A stretch of 24,932 bases of DNA from a bacterium (GCA_029977305.1 JAPOLF010000007.1:1-24932), one strand, 5' to 3'; positions 1-8,151 are shown, counted from the stretch's first letter. Notes: a model not told the origin generated them from the sequence alone. Translations and numbers: made by a program.

Positions 1-1
1 C

Positions 2-2611
2 ACGGAACGTGCGGTGCCGCTGGCGCTGTACTACTTCCACGACGGGACGCTCCACTTGACGGTGGATGATCGTGGACGGTTGGTGAAGGACTTCCCGCAC
101 ACCGGGGGCGAGGCGCGGAGGCAACCACCACGCGGGGCGCGCAGCAATCGGCGGGCCGGGGACCGAGCGGCGATCGAACTCGATGAGCCGCAGCCGCGCG
201 AGATCATCGACGCACTGGCGAAGCTGGACATGCTGCCGGCGATCTACTTCCTGTTCAGCCGCAATGACTGCCAGACGTTCGCCGAGCGACTGGCGGCAGC
301 ACGGCCGGGAATGATCGGCCCGATGCAGGCAGCATTGATCGATCAGACGATCGAAGCGGTGCTTGCGGGCCTGCGGCCGGAAGATCGTGATCTCGAGCAG
401 GTGAAGGTGATCACGTCGCTGGCGCGACGAGGCATCGGATTCCACCATGCGGGGCTGCTGCCGATCCTGAAGCAACTGGTGGAGGTGCTGTTCGGGCGGG
501 GGTTGATGGAAGTCGTGTTCGCGACCGACACCTTGGCCTTGGGCGTGAACATGCCTGCGCGGACCGTTGTCATCGGGCGGATGAGCAAGTGGGACGGGCG
601 ACGGCGACGGGCGCTGATCCCGAATGAATTTCAGCAGATGGCAGGGCGGGCGGGCCGACGCGGGATGGATCGCTTCGGGCACGTGGTGGTTCCCTACTCG
701 CCGTGGTTCACCTTCCGGGAGTCGCTGGAGATCGCGACCGGGGAGTTGCATCCGGTGCGCTCGGCCTTCGCGATCCGGTACAACACGGTGCTGAATCTCT
801 GGGACCCGCCGGATGGAGAGCGGGTGCGATCGATGCTGCAGCAGAGCCTCGACCAATTCCAAACGAGCCAACGGGTGCGGCAACTCGAGGCGCAAATCGC
901 CGCAGCGGCACTCGAGGCTGCGGCCGTGCCGACCGGGTGTCTGCTCGGCCTAGAAGATGGCGAGGACCTGCTCGAAGGGTATCGGCAGGTGAATCGTGCG
1001 CTGACCTCGGCACAGGGGCGGGAGAAGCGGATCGCCGACGAGACCACGGCGCTGTCGCTGCGTTTGGAGACGTCGACACCCTGGCCAGAGCCGGGTCGGC
1101 AAACGTTGCGGCGGGGGTTCCGCACCGCACAACCCGGGTTGGTGGCGCACCTGCGCGACGAGGGGTGGGGTGTCTATCTCGGGGCGACCGAGGGGCAGCC
1201 GATCGGGCGATTCCTCGTCCGCGAGCGGATCGTGCCGCTGCTGGAGTACCGGAACATCGACCACCTCACCGAGCACGTGGTGGTTCTGCCCGAGGCGTTG
1301 GTGGATCCGGCGCAGGGGGCGGCGCAGGCAAGCGAAGTGATCACGGATGAGGAACTGACCGCGATCTGGGATGCAGTGACGATGCTCGGCCTGCCGGACC
1401 TCGATGCGCAGTTGGTGGAGCATCGGCTGCGAGAAGAGATCTTGGTCAAGGAGGATGCGGCGCGACTGAACATCGAGCGGGCAGAGATCGACACAGAGCT
1501 GGCGTCGTTGCATGCAGAGCGTGCTGCGCATCCGTGTCACATCTGCGAACGACGCAAGGAGCACCGCGATCTGATCGAGCTGGCTGACCGGTTGGTGAAG
1601 GATCAGCGGCACCTCGAGGGGCGGCTCGAACATGAGATCGATGCGGAGGAGGAGCGCATCCGCGGCGTGATCCGAGGGATTCGCAATGTGTTGCATCGCT
1701 TCGGGTATCTGCATCGCGGCTATCCGACCGAGAAGGCCGACATGTTGGCGGAGGTGTTCGACAACGACGGGTTGATCCTCTGCGAGGCGATCGATCGCGG
1801 GATGCTCGACGGGTTGAAGCCGGAGGAGCTGGCCGAGGTGTTCTCGTGGTTCTCGTTCGATCGGGAATTCCGGTACTCGAACACCTTCGTGCTGGGGGAC
1901 CGGCTGACGGCAGCGCGACGGCGGCTGGAGGAGATCGAGCGGGCCGTGCTGGGCGAGGAGCGAGCTGAAGGGCTTGAGATCTCGGACGGGCACAACCCGA
2001 ATTTCTACGGAGCGGCGCGGGCGTGGTGCCTCGGCAGCACGATGGCAGAGATCGGCGAGCGGCTCGAGTTGAGCGAGGGCGATCTGGTCGTCACGTTCAA
2101 CAAGACGATCGACCTGATGCGGCAGCTGCGAGAGATGCTGATGAACATCGCGCCGGAGCATCCGGTGCGGTTCGGACTGGCGGCGGCCGAGCACTTGATG
2201 AAGCGGGACATCGTGGCGCAGTCGTTGGCGATCGGGTTCGCGCCGGTTGCGTTGCCAGAGGTCTCGGCTGCGGAACTCGAGGCAGCGAAGGCGGAGGTGG
2301 CGGCGGCTCGACCAGCGCGTGCACCGCGCAAGGCTGCATCGCCAAAGGCCAAGCCCGGTTCGACTGGCGACGAGAAGCCCAAGCGCGCCACGCGAACCGC
2401 GAAACCGAAATCGGAGTCGGACACTGCGCCAACAGCTGCGCCGCCGAAACGCACCCGGAAATCGGCTGCGCCGAAGCCGAAGGAACAGACATCGGCCACG
2501 GCGGAGAAGAAGCCATCTCGCGGCAAGCAGTCGGCGCGTGGTGCGGCAGATGTCACGGAGCCTGCAGCGAAGCCCGTGCGGAAGCGGGCACCCAAGGCTC
2601 AGCCGGACTGA
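2..2611 (+). CDS. Ski2/HelY-like DEAD/DEAH-box RNA helicase, 5' end cut by the window
   Basis: This is the C-terminal part of a superfamily 2 helicase that unwinds RNA using ATP. The frame is open to the left edge, so the P-loop and DExH box lie outside. Residues below are numbered from the GTG at 14. Visible are motif IV (FLFSRNDC, about 79-86), motif V (FATDTLALGVNMPA, about 169-182) and motif VI (QMAGRAGRRG, 208-217). A CHIC segment at about 508-511 recalls actinobacterial HelY. A DSHCT-type C-terminal domain spans about 575-740 (FSWFSFDREF near 610). Residues from about 755 to 865 form a low-complexity tail rich in Lys, Ala, Pro and Arg, which is not usual for this family and may bind nucleic acid. 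The gene ends 4 bases before the stop of a convergent gene. The helicase call is firm; the HelY sub-assignment is less so. Confidence 0.93.
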   Translation, partial: TERAVPLALYYFHDGTLHLTVDDRGRLVKDFPHTGGEARRQPPRGARSNRRAGDRAAIELDEPQPREIIDALAKLDMLPAIYFLFSRNDCQTFAERLAAARPGMIGPMQAALIDQTIEAVLAGLRPEDRDLEQVKVITSLARRGIGFHHAGLLPILKQLVEVLFGRGLMEVVFATDTLALGVNMPARTVVIGRMSKWDGRRRRALIPNEFQQMAGRAGRRGMDRFGHVVVPYSPWFTFRESLEIATGELHPVRSAFAIRYNTVLNLWDPPDGERVRSMLQQSLDQFQTSQRVRQLEAQIAAAALEAAAVPTGCLLGLEDGEDLLEGYRQVNRALTSAQGREKRIADETTALSLRLETSTPWPEPGRQTLRRGFRTAQPGLVAHLRDEGWGVYLGATEGQPIGRFLVRERIVPLLEYRNIDHLTEHVVVLPEALVDPAQGAAQASEVITDEELTAIWDAVTMLGLPDLDAQLVEHRLREEILVKEDAARLNIERAEIDTELASLHAERAAHPCHICERRKEHRDLIELADRLVKDQRHLEGRLEHEIDAEEERIRGVIRGIRNVLHRFGYLHRGYPTEKADMLAEVFDNDGLILCEAIDRGMLDGLKPEELAEVFSWFSFDREFRYSNTFVLGDRLTAARRRLEEIERAVLGEERAEGLEISDGHNPNFYGAARAWCLGSTMAEIGERLELSEGDLVVTFNKTIDLMRQLREMLMNIAPEHPVRFGLAAAEHLMKRDIVAQSLAIGFAPVALPEVSAAELEAAKAEVAAARPARAPRKAASPKAKPGSTGDEKPKRATRTAKPKSESDTAPTAAPPKRTRKSAAPKPKEQTSATAEKKPSRGKQSARGAADVTEPAAKPVRKRAPKAQPD

Positions 2612-2615
2612 TCGC

Positions 2616-2882
2616 TCAGCGCACCATCCAGCCGAGCACGGCAAGGGCAGCAATCACCAACACCACATTGAGCATGAGGGCGATGCGCAGTCGCTTGACG
2701 TGTTCTTGGGGCGCTTCACGCAGGGCTTGCCAGCCGAACCACGAGGTCACCACAAGCGCGAGGATGAGCACCACGAGCGCGGCCTGAAAGCCAAACATCA
2801 ACGCCACGAACGGGGCGGCGATGGTGCCAACGGACATCACGCAGCCGATGGTGCGTTGGCGTGATGGCGGTGCCTGATCCAT
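2616..2882 (-). CDS. Small integral membrane protein of unknown function
   Basis: An 88-residue hydrophobic protein. The start at 2882 is chosen because a GAGG lies six bases upstream of the ATG and the protein from there is compact. Longer in-frame starts give a non-hydrophobic, arginine-rich N-terminus that looks like antisense sequence. Two hydrophobic stretches at about residues 14-52 (long enough for two helices) and one at about 68-86 suggest three membrane segments with a short charged loop between (about 54-67). I recognise no family. It converges on the helicase gene and is divergent from the methyltransferase gene. The coding frame is reasonably secure from the hydrophobic pattern and the ribosome site; the function is unknown. 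Confidence 0.6.
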   Translation of the reverse strand: MDQAPPSRQRTIGCVMSVGTIAAPFVALMFGFQAALVVLILALVVTSWFGWQALREAPQEHVKRLRIALMLNVVLVIAALAVLGWMVR

Positions 2883-2944
2883 CGCGATCCTCACGTGAGC
2901 AGCGGGTTCCTTCGAGCGAGACCATGAGGTCGTCGCCGCTCGGG

Positions 2945-2950
2945 TAGCAT
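2945..2950 (+). promoter_or_regulatory. Putative -10 box (TAGCAT) upstream of the methyltransferase gene
   Basis: TAGCAT matches TATAAT at four of six positions and is followed after seven bases by a GTG triplet. No convincing -35 is visible. It would drive the methyltransferase and possibly the whole t6A gene run. The call is weak. Confidence 0.3.
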
Positions 2951-2994
2951 AGGCGGAGTGCGCAGAAGTTGACAGTGGACGAGGAGGACGGGTG

Positions 2995-3807
2995 ATGCAG
3001 GACAAGGCAGCAGGATCGGCGAGTCCGGTTGAGTGGAATGCCGCGGTGTATCACCGCGTCTCCAACCCGCATGTGGACTGGGGCACTCGGGTGCTGGCGC
3101 GGGTGCCGCTTCGGGGCAATGAGGTGGTGCTCGACGCCGGATGCGGCACTGGTCGGCTGACCGGGCAATTGCTCGAGCGGCTGCCCGAAGGTCGGGTCTA
3201 TGCGATGGATCGATCCTCCAACATGCTGGAGCAGGCCCGGGCTCATCTCGAACCGGCGTACGGTGATCGGGTGATCTTCCTCGAGCAGGACTTGCGTTCG
3301 ATTGATCTGCCTGAGCCGGTCGATGTGGTGTTCAGCACGGCCACGTTCCACTGGTTGCTCGATCACGATGCCTTGTTCCGAGACTTGCTCGCCGTGCTGA
3401 AGCCGGGTGGGCACCTGATCGCGCAGTGCGGGGGCGGACCGAATCTGGCGCGCTTGGCGGGTCGCCTCGATGGGCTGGTCGCGGTGATGGAAGGCGCTGA
3501 GGCGCTGCAAGGGTGGTCGGGACCGTGGGAGTTTTCCTCGGACGTGACGGCGAAGGAGCGCATGGAGCGAGCCGGGTTCGTGGATGTCGCAACCTCGTTG
3601 GAGGAAGCACCGACGTTTCTCGATGACGCGGAGACCTACCGCGAGTTCGTGCGGACGGTGATCATGCGGGCGCACCTCGATCGCCTCGGTGATGAGGCGC
3701 TTGGAAACGTGTTGCTCGATGAATTGACGGAGATGGCGGCCGCGGACGATCCGCCATTCTTCCTCGATTATTGGCGGCTCAATCTGGCGGGAAAGCGGCC
3801 GGGATGA
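2995..3807 (+). CDS. Class I SAM-dependent methyltransferase (trans-aconitate methyltransferase-like)
   Basis: A 270-residue methyltransferase that would transfer a methyl group from S-adenosylmethionine to an unidentified small molecule. Motif I (VVLDAGCGTG) lies at residues 44-53, the acidic end of strand 2 (AMDRS) near 70-74, and a TFHW segment after strand 4 near 117-120, followed by LKPGG. That FHW pattern resembles trans-aconitate 2-methyltransferase and its relatives. The ATG at 2995 is preferred over the GTG at 2992 because GAGGAGGA (2981-2988) is six bases upstream of the ATG but only three from the GTG. The stop overlaps the tsaE start as ATGA, so it is probably translated together with the t6A genes, though no functional link is known. 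The substrate is unknown. Confidence 0.85.
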   Translation: MQDKAAGSASPVEWNAAVYHRVSNPHVDWGTRVLARVPLRGNEVVLDAGCGTGRLTGQLLERLPEGRVYAMDRSSNMLEQARAHLEPAYGDRVIFLEQDLRSIDLPEPVDVVFSTATFHWLLDHDALFRDLLAVLKPGGHLIAQCGGGPNLARLAGRLDGLVAVMEGAEALQGWSGPWEFSSDVTAKERMERAGFVDVATSLEEAPTFLDDAETYREFVRTVIMRAHLDRLGDEALGNVLLDELTEMAAADDPPFFLDYWRLNLAGKRPG

Positions 3808-4271
3808 CCGGGCGCGCAGTCAACCTGGTCATCCCAGATGCTGCGTCGATGCAGCACCTCGGGCAGCGCATGGCCTCGCACTTGACCGGGGGCGATGTCG
3901 TGCTGTTGCACGGCGATCTCGGGGCTGGGAAGACCACGTTGACCCAGGGGATCGCGGCCGGGCTCGGGGTGACCGGCGCGGTGGCAAGTCCGACGTTCAC
4001 CTTGGCCAATGAGTACCGGGGGCGCATCCCGTTGCGGCACGTCGATCTCTACCGCTTGCGGGAGGAAGAAGTGGCGGACCTCGGGTTTGTTGAGTGGATG
4101 GACGATCCAGCGACCGTGACCGTGGTGGAGTGGCCGGAGCGGGCGGTGAACCTGTTGCCGGTGCGGTACGTGCTCGTGGAGATCATCCACGGGGAGCCGG
4201 GATCGCGGATCGTGACCTTGACCCCAGTCGGGGAGTTTCCATGGCTTGGGCAACTCGCGGAGGGTGCATGA
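3804..4271 (+). CDS. tsaE: tRNA t6A synthesis ATPase TsaE
   Basis: A 155-residue P-loop ATPase that assists the TsaB-TsaD complex in making N6-threonylcarbamoyladenosine at position 37 of ANN-decoding tRNAs, in the cytoplasm. The Walker A motif GDLGAGKT is at residues 37-44, SPTFTL at 62-67, HVDLYRL at 79-85, and the conserved VEWPER near 108-113. The length is typical. The start is the ATG whose last bases form the stop of the preceding methyltransferase (ATGA), and the end overlaps tsaB in the same way, so the three genes look translationally coupled. The ORF could start further upstream at 3771, but that would lie inside the methyltransferase gene and adds unconserved residues. Confidence 0.95.
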   Translation: MTGRAVNLVIPDAASMQHLGQRMASHLTGGDVVLLHGDLGAGKTTLTQGIAAGLGVTGAVASPTFTLANEYRGRIPLRHVDLYRLREEEVADLGFVEWMDDPATVTVVEWPERAVNLLPVRYVLVEIIHGEPGSRIVTLTPVGEFPWLGQLAEGA

Positions 4272-4936
4272 GCGGCGAGTCCCCCACCCTGCTGGCGATC
4301 GACACGGCCACGGAGCAAGCCGGGGTCGGGGTGTTGGCGGATGGGAGGGTGACCGCGCTGTCTTGGCACGCGGGGCGCAACCACACGGTGATGCTGATGT
4401 CCTCCGTGCATCAGGCGATGACGCTGGCTGGGATCGTGCCGAATGATCTGGATGGCGTGGTGGTGTCGCTCGGACCAGGGACGTTCACCGGGTTGCGGGT
4501 GGGCATGGCGACGGCAAAGGGATTCGTGCTCGGGGCGGGATTGCCGCTGATCGGGGTGCCGACGCTGCACGCCGCGGCGCTGCCGTGGCTCGGCGGTGAC
4601 GCGGAGGTGACGGCCGTGGTGCACGCCGGACGCGGACGACTCGTCTGGGGAACGTACGCGGGGGATGCGATTGATCCGCAGGAGATTGCTCCGGCGTGCA
4701 ATGGGACGCCCGAGGAGTTGATCGCGGCCCTGGGCACGCGCGAGTCGGCACAGGTGGTCACGGGAGAAGTCGATGGGACGGTCGCGCTGGCACTCTTGGG
4801 TTTAGGGGTGCAGGTGCCGGCCGCGCCTTTGCGAGTGCGGCGCCCGGAGGCGCTGTTGACCGTTGGCGCGGCGCGGTATGCGATCGGCGCCTTCGATGAC
4901 GCGGCGTTGCTCGAACCGTTCTACCTGAGTCGATGA
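4268..4936 (+). CDS. tsaB: tRNA t6A synthesis protein TsaB
   Basis: A 222-residue ASKHA-fold protein that dimerises with TsaD as the non-catalytic partner in t6A synthesis. Visible are the N-terminal LLAIDTAT strand (8-15) and the family signature GPGTFTGLRVG (69-79). The start at 4268 follows GGAGG (4259-4263) and overlaps the tsaE stop as ATGA. The much longer reading frame that opens at 4094 is antisense-like sequence inside tsaE and is not used. The length is in the usual 210-230 range. The C-terminal half is less conserved, as is normal for the family. It lies between tsaE and rimI, the order seen in many bacteria. Confidence 0.94.
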   Translation: MSGESPTLLAIDTATEQAGVGVLADGRVTALSWHAGRNHTVMLMSSVHQAMTLAGIVPNDLDGVVVSLGPGTFTGLRVGMATAKGFVLGAGLPLIGVPTLHAAALPWLGGDAEVTAVVHAGRGRLVWGTYAGDAIDPQEIAPACNGTPEELIAALGTRESAQVVTGEVDGTVALALLGLGVQVPAAPLRVRRPEALLTVGAARYAIGAFDDAALLEPFYLSR

Positions 4937-4997
4937 TCGTTCACCGGGGACGATTCGGCGGTTGCCGATGGGGTCGCCACGGTGCGAACATCCGCGC

Positions 4998-5759
4998 ATG
5001 AGTTCGCTGGCTGAGCCCACCACTCCCACGCCGACCGACCCGGACCGGCCGCGGTATCGGATAGAGGCGATGACCCTCGAGGACGTGCCAGAGGTGGCGC
5101 GGGTCGAGCGTCGGTCGTTCACGAATCCGTGGCCGACCTCTGCCTATCGGCGCGAACTCGGCAACCCGCAGCAGAATCACTACATTGTGCTGCGCTCGGC
5201 CGAACCGAGCCGCGAACAGGAGGATGCAGACTCGTCTTCGGCGCGGAGTTTCGGGCGGCGCACCTTTCTGCCGCTCAGTTTCGGGCGACGCGTTGGTGAG
5301 GAGGCAGCGGCGAAAGCCTCGCCTATTCTCGGGTTTGCCGGGATGTGGAATGCCTTCGACGAAGCGCATGTCACGACGATCGCGGTCGACGAGCCGTATC
5401 GCGGCGCTGGACTGGGAGAGTTGCTGTTGGCGGCGCTCTTCGACGAAGCCGGCAGGCGTGGCGCGAATTGGCTGACGCTCGAAGTCCGGGTGTCGAATGA
5501 TCCGGCCATCGCCCTGTACACGAAGTGGGGATTCACGATTCAGGGCACCCGAAAGCGGTACTACAGCGACAACAACGAAGACGCCCACGTGATGTGGTCG
5601 AAGGCGATCAGTGATCCGGTCTATCGGCATGATCTTGCGATCCTGCGGCATCGGCTGTTGCAGCGGATCGGGGGACCGGTCGAAGGATTCCCGACCGAGC
5701 AGCCGGCGCATCAGATCGTCGAGACGAGCGGGCAACCGCCGTGGGGCTCCGGAGGATGA
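4998..5759 (+). CDS. rimI: RimI-like ribosomal protein S18 N-acetyltransferase with an internal insert
   Basis: A GNAT-fold acetyltransferase that would acetylate the N-terminus of ribosomal protein S18, or other N-termini. The N-terminal IEAMTLEDVPEVARVE and FTNPW segments (22-45) match RimI. The acetyl-CoA loop AVDEPYRGAGLGE lies at 129-141, and VSNDPAIALYTKWGF follows at 165-179. Between strands 3 and 4 (about 67-108) there is a polar insert of about 40 residues carrying SFGRR twice; RimI normally has only a few residues here. About 55 residues are added at the C-terminus after the fold. The start is uncertain: ATG 4998 gives the shortest protein with the whole fold, but TTG 4962 and ATG 4968 are possible, and no start has a good ribosome site. 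It sits between tsaB and tsaD, the classical place for rimI. Confidence 0.88.
   Translation: MSSLAEPTTPTPTDPDRPRYRIEAMTLEDVPEVARVERRSFTNPWPTSAYRRELGNPQQNHYIVLRSAEPSREQEDADSSSARSFGRRTFLPLSFGRRVGEEAAAKASPILGFAGMWNAFDEAHVTTIAVDEPYRGAGLGELLLAALFDEAGRRGANWLTLEVRVSNDPAIALYTKWGFTIQGTRKRYYSDNNEDAHVMWSKAISDPVYRHDLAILRHRLLQRIGGPVEGFPTEQPAHQIVETSGQPPWGSGG
5247..5287 (+). repeat. Direct repeat inside the rimI insert
   Basis: AGTTTCGGGCG occurs at 5247-5257 and again at 5277-5287, exactly 30 bases apart. With the flanks, the match extends to about 17 bases with three mismatches. The repeat is in frame and encodes SFGRR twice. It may mark a small repetitive element inserted in frame. Confidence 0.55.
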
Positions 5760-5760
5760 G

Positions 5761-6864
5761 GTGATCGTCCTCGGGATCGAAACCTCTTGTGATGAGACGG
5801 CCGCGGCGGTGGTGCTGGGTGGGCAGCGGGTGCTGGCGCACGTGGTCGCGTCGCAGATCGATGCCCATCAGGTCTTCGGCGGAGTGGTGCCGGAGCTGGC
5901 GGCGCGGGCGCACATCCCGGCGATCATCCCAGTCGTGGAGCAGGCTCTTGCGGACGCTCAGATCACCCGTGGCGAGATCGATGTCATCGCGGTGACCAAC
6001 GGCCAGGGATTAGCGGGGTCGCTGCTGGTCGGGATGAACACCGCCAAGGCGTTGGCGTATGTGCTCGATCGGCCGATGGTGAGCGTCAATCACCTCGAGG
6101 CGCATGTGTATGCCAACTGGTTGAGTCTCCCGGGTGAGGCGCCCCCTCCGGCGCCAACGTTTCCCCTACTGTGCCTGCTGGTGTCGGGAGGACACACGGA
6201 ACTGATCCTGATGGAGGGACACGGGCGCTATCGGCACCTCGGGCGCACGCTGGATGACGCGGCAGGCGAGGCATTCGACAAGTCGGCACGCTTGTTGGGG
6301 TTGGGGTATCCGGGCGGACCGTCCATCCAACGGGCGGCCGCCACCGGGAACCCTCAGGCTTTCGCGCTGCCGCGCGCGGACTTGGGCGGCACGGACGATT
6401 TCAGTTTCTCCGGACTGAAGACGGCGTTGCTGCGATTGGTGGAGCCCTATCGGTTGCCGGATGTGCCCGAGGCGGTCGAACCATCGCGGGGTCCGTTCAA
6501 GGAACATCGTCCGGCACGCTACCGGGAGGACATGCCAGTCGAGGACCTCGCCGCGTCATTCCAGCTGGCGGTGGTGGAACCGTTGGTGGAGAAGACGGTG
6601 CGGGCCGCTGAAGCGCATGGCGTGCGCACGGTATTGCTGGCCGGGGGGGTGGCTGCGAATCGGTTGTTGCGGACGACGTTGGAAGCGGCTGTGGCAGAAC
6701 GGTTGGCTTCGGACGTGGTGTTCCGATGTCCGCCATTCACCTACTGCACCGACAATGCCGCGATGATTGCCGGAGCCGGGTACTTCGCGCTGCGGCGCGG
6801 AGATCAAGCCGGCTGGGAGGCGGACATCGCGCCGCGTTTGCCGATCACCGGCGCGGTAGGTTGA
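5761..6864 (+). CDS. tsaD: tRNA threonylcarbamoyltransferase TsaD
   Basis: The catalytic subunit that transfers threonylcarbamoyl from threonylcarbamoyl-AMP to tRNA adenosine 37. The 367-residue protein begins IVLGIETSCDET (2-13). The metal-binding histidines are H111 and H115 in NHLEAH, with VSGGHTEL near 141-148, FSFSGLKTA near 214-222, and the C-terminal CTDNAAMIAGAGYF with metal ligand D331. The start is the GTG at 5761, five bases after GGAGG (5751-5755); it lies one base past the rimI stop. It is slightly longer than the common 335-345 residues because of a charged loop at about 230-260. With tsaE and tsaB here, only tsaC is missing, and it must lie elsewhere in the genome. Confidence 0.97.
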   Translation: MIVLGIETSCDETAAAVVLGGQRVLAHVVASQIDAHQVFGGVVPELAARAHIPAIIPVVEQALADAQITRGEIDVIAVTNGQGLAGSLLVGMNTAKALAYVLDRPMVSVNHLEAHVYANWLSLPGEAPPPAPTFPLLCLLVSGGHTELILMEGHGRYRHLGRTLDDAAGEAFDKSARLLGLGYPGGPSIQRAAATGNPQAFALPRADLGGTDDFSFSGLKTALLRLVEPYRLPDVPEAVEPSRGPFKEHRPARYREDMPVEDLAASFQLAVVEPLVEKTVRAAEAHGVRTVLLAGGVAANRLLRTTLEAAVAERLASDVVFRCPPFTYCTDNAAMIAGAGYFALRRGDQAGWEADIAPRLPITGAVG

Positions 6865-6903
6865 TTCCGATCGCGATCACGCGTCAGACGAAGGGAGATG
6901 CCC

Positions 6904-7722
6904 ATGGATCGCTCGATGCTGGCTGAGATGCTCACCTTCGCGGAGGAGACGGCGCGGGCAGCGGGCGGCATCCTGCGCGATCGGTTCGGGAAGGACCATG
7001 ACGTCGTCTTCAAGGGGACGATCGACATGGTGACCGAGGCGGACAAGGCATCGGAGGCGTTGATCGTCGAGCGGATCCGTGCGGCGTATCCGGAGCATGA
7101 CCTGCTCGGCGAGGAGGGGGCGCGGGGGACGGCGTCGGCCTCAGGATTGCAATGGATCATCGACCCGCTCGACGGGACGACCAATTTCGCGCACCACCTG
7201 CCGACCTTCGCGGTGTCAATCGGTCTGGAGCAGCATGGGAGGTCTCTCCTGGGAGTCGTTTATGACCCGATGCGCGAGGAGTGTTTCACGGCAGCACGCG
7301 GGGAGGGCGCACGGCTGAACGGGCAACCGATCCATGTGTCATCCACCCCGGAGTTGATTCGGTCGATGTTGGTGACCGGATTTTCCTACGACCGGGAGAC
7401 ACGGCTGAAGCAGGCGCACCTGTGGCGGGTGTTCATCCCGCAGGTGCAAGCGATTCGGCAGACGGGATCGGCGGCGCTGAACCTGTGCTATCTCGCGGCG
7501 GGGCGGTTCGACGGGTACTGGGAGCGCGGGATCTCGGCATGGGATGTGGCGGCGGGGGCGTGCATCTTGCAGGAGGCGGGTGGCATGGTCACCGATTTGG
7601 ACGGTGGGCCGTTTTCCTCGGCGGATCGGGTGATTCTCGGCTCGAACGGTCTGCTCCACCCGGCGATGCTGGAGATGATCCGCATGCACGGGGAGTTCCC
7701 GCCGGAGGGTGTGACGTCCTGA
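6904..7722 (+). CDS. Inositol monophosphatase family protein
   Basis: A 272-residue Mg-dependent, Li-sensitive-type phosphatase that hydrolyses myo-inositol-1-phosphate or a related sugar or nucleotide phosphate. The metal ligands are visible: E70/E71 in LLGEEG, D87 and D90 in WIIDPLDGTTNF (84-95), and D214 in GISAWDVAAG (209-218). The ATG at 6904 is preferred to that at 6898 because AAGGGAG (6891-6897) would touch the first ATG but is well spaced from the second. It follows tsaD after 39 bases and may be cotranscribed. Members of the family include SuhB, CysQ and histidinol-phosphatase-type enzymes, so the exact substrate cannot be told. Confidence 0.92.
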   Translation: MDRSMLAEMLTFAEETARAAGGILRDRFGKDHDVVFKGTIDMVTEADKASEALIVERIRAAYPEHDLLGEEGARGTASASGLQWIIDPLDGTTNFAHHLPTFAVSIGLEQHGRSLLGVVYDPMREECFTAARGEGARLNGQPIHVSSTPELIRSMLVTGFSYDRETRLKQAHLWRVFIPQVQAIRQTGSAALNLCYLAAGRFDGYWERGISAWDVAAGACILQEAGGMVTDLDGGPFSSADRVILGSNGLLHPAMLEMIRMHGEFPPEGVTS

Positions 7723-7745
7723 CCCGAGGGGAAACCCGGTAGAAT
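7719..7745 (+). promoter_or_regulatory. Putative promoter of the c-di-AMP receptor gene
   Basis: TAGAAT at 7740-7745 matches TATAAT at five of six positions, with CTGACC at 7719-7724 as a possible -35 at a short 15-base spacing. A GTG in frame with the receptor gene begins at 7753, seven bases after the -10 box, as in leaderless promoters. A small CCCCG/CGGGG hairpin follows at about 7756-7771. Confidence 0.4.
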
Positions 7746-7821
7746 CACGTTCGTGCCCCGGAAGTGCGGGGTGGAGCGCGACGTCCGTCCAGACCAGCCG
7801 GCCATCGGTGCGGAGGTTCAG

Positions 7822-8151
7822 ATGAAACTCATCGTCGCGATTGTCCAGGATGACGACTTCACGACCCTGCAGGATGCGCTGATCGCGGCCGGCCATCGGT
7901 TCACCACGGTGAGCACGACGGGATCGTTTCTGCGCACTGGCAACACCAGCCTGATCATCGGCACCGAGGATGAGAAGGTCCCCGATGTGATGAGCCTGCT
8001 GCGGCAGACGTGCCGGAAGCGGACGCAGGTGGCTGTCCCCTACTCTCCCGCGCTGGAGCCGGGGCTGCTGTACATGCCGGAGAACTTCGAAGTTGAGGTA
8101 GGCGGCGCGATCGTGTTCGTCTTGGACGTGACGCGGTTCGAGCGCCTGTAG
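7822..8151 (+). CDS. darA: PII-like cyclic-di-AMP receptor protein (DarA/PstA family)
   Basis: A 109-residue PII-fold signal protein that binds the second messenger cyclic-di-AMP as a trimer. The opening MKLIVAIVQDDD, the TTGSFLRTGNTSLIIG block (32-47) and EDEKVPDV (49-56) are the family signature, and the length is exactly typical. The ATG at 7822 has GGAGG five bases upstream (7812-7816) and matches the conserved family start. A possible longer form could start at the GTG at 7753, which lies just after a -10-like box. The downstream target of these proteins is poorly known in most bacteria. No diadenylate cyclase gene is in the window, though the receptor implies one in the genome. Confidence 0.9.
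   Translation: MKLIVAIVQDDDFTTLQDALIAAGHRFTTVSTTGSFLRTGNTSLIIGTEDEKVPDVMSLLRQTCRKRTQVAVPYSPALEPGLLYMPENFEVEVGGAIVFVLDVTRFERL

Noticed and set aside
950..2653. A 567-codon open frame on the - strand under the helicase gene
   Set aside because: It is antisense to firm helicase motifs and has arginine/leucine/histidine-rich, domain-free sequence, a common artefact in GC-rich DNA.
7746..7821. A riboswitch in the leader of the c-di-AMP receptor gene
   Set aside because: Only one five-pair hairpin is seen and no conserved riboswitch core could be recognised in this short leader.
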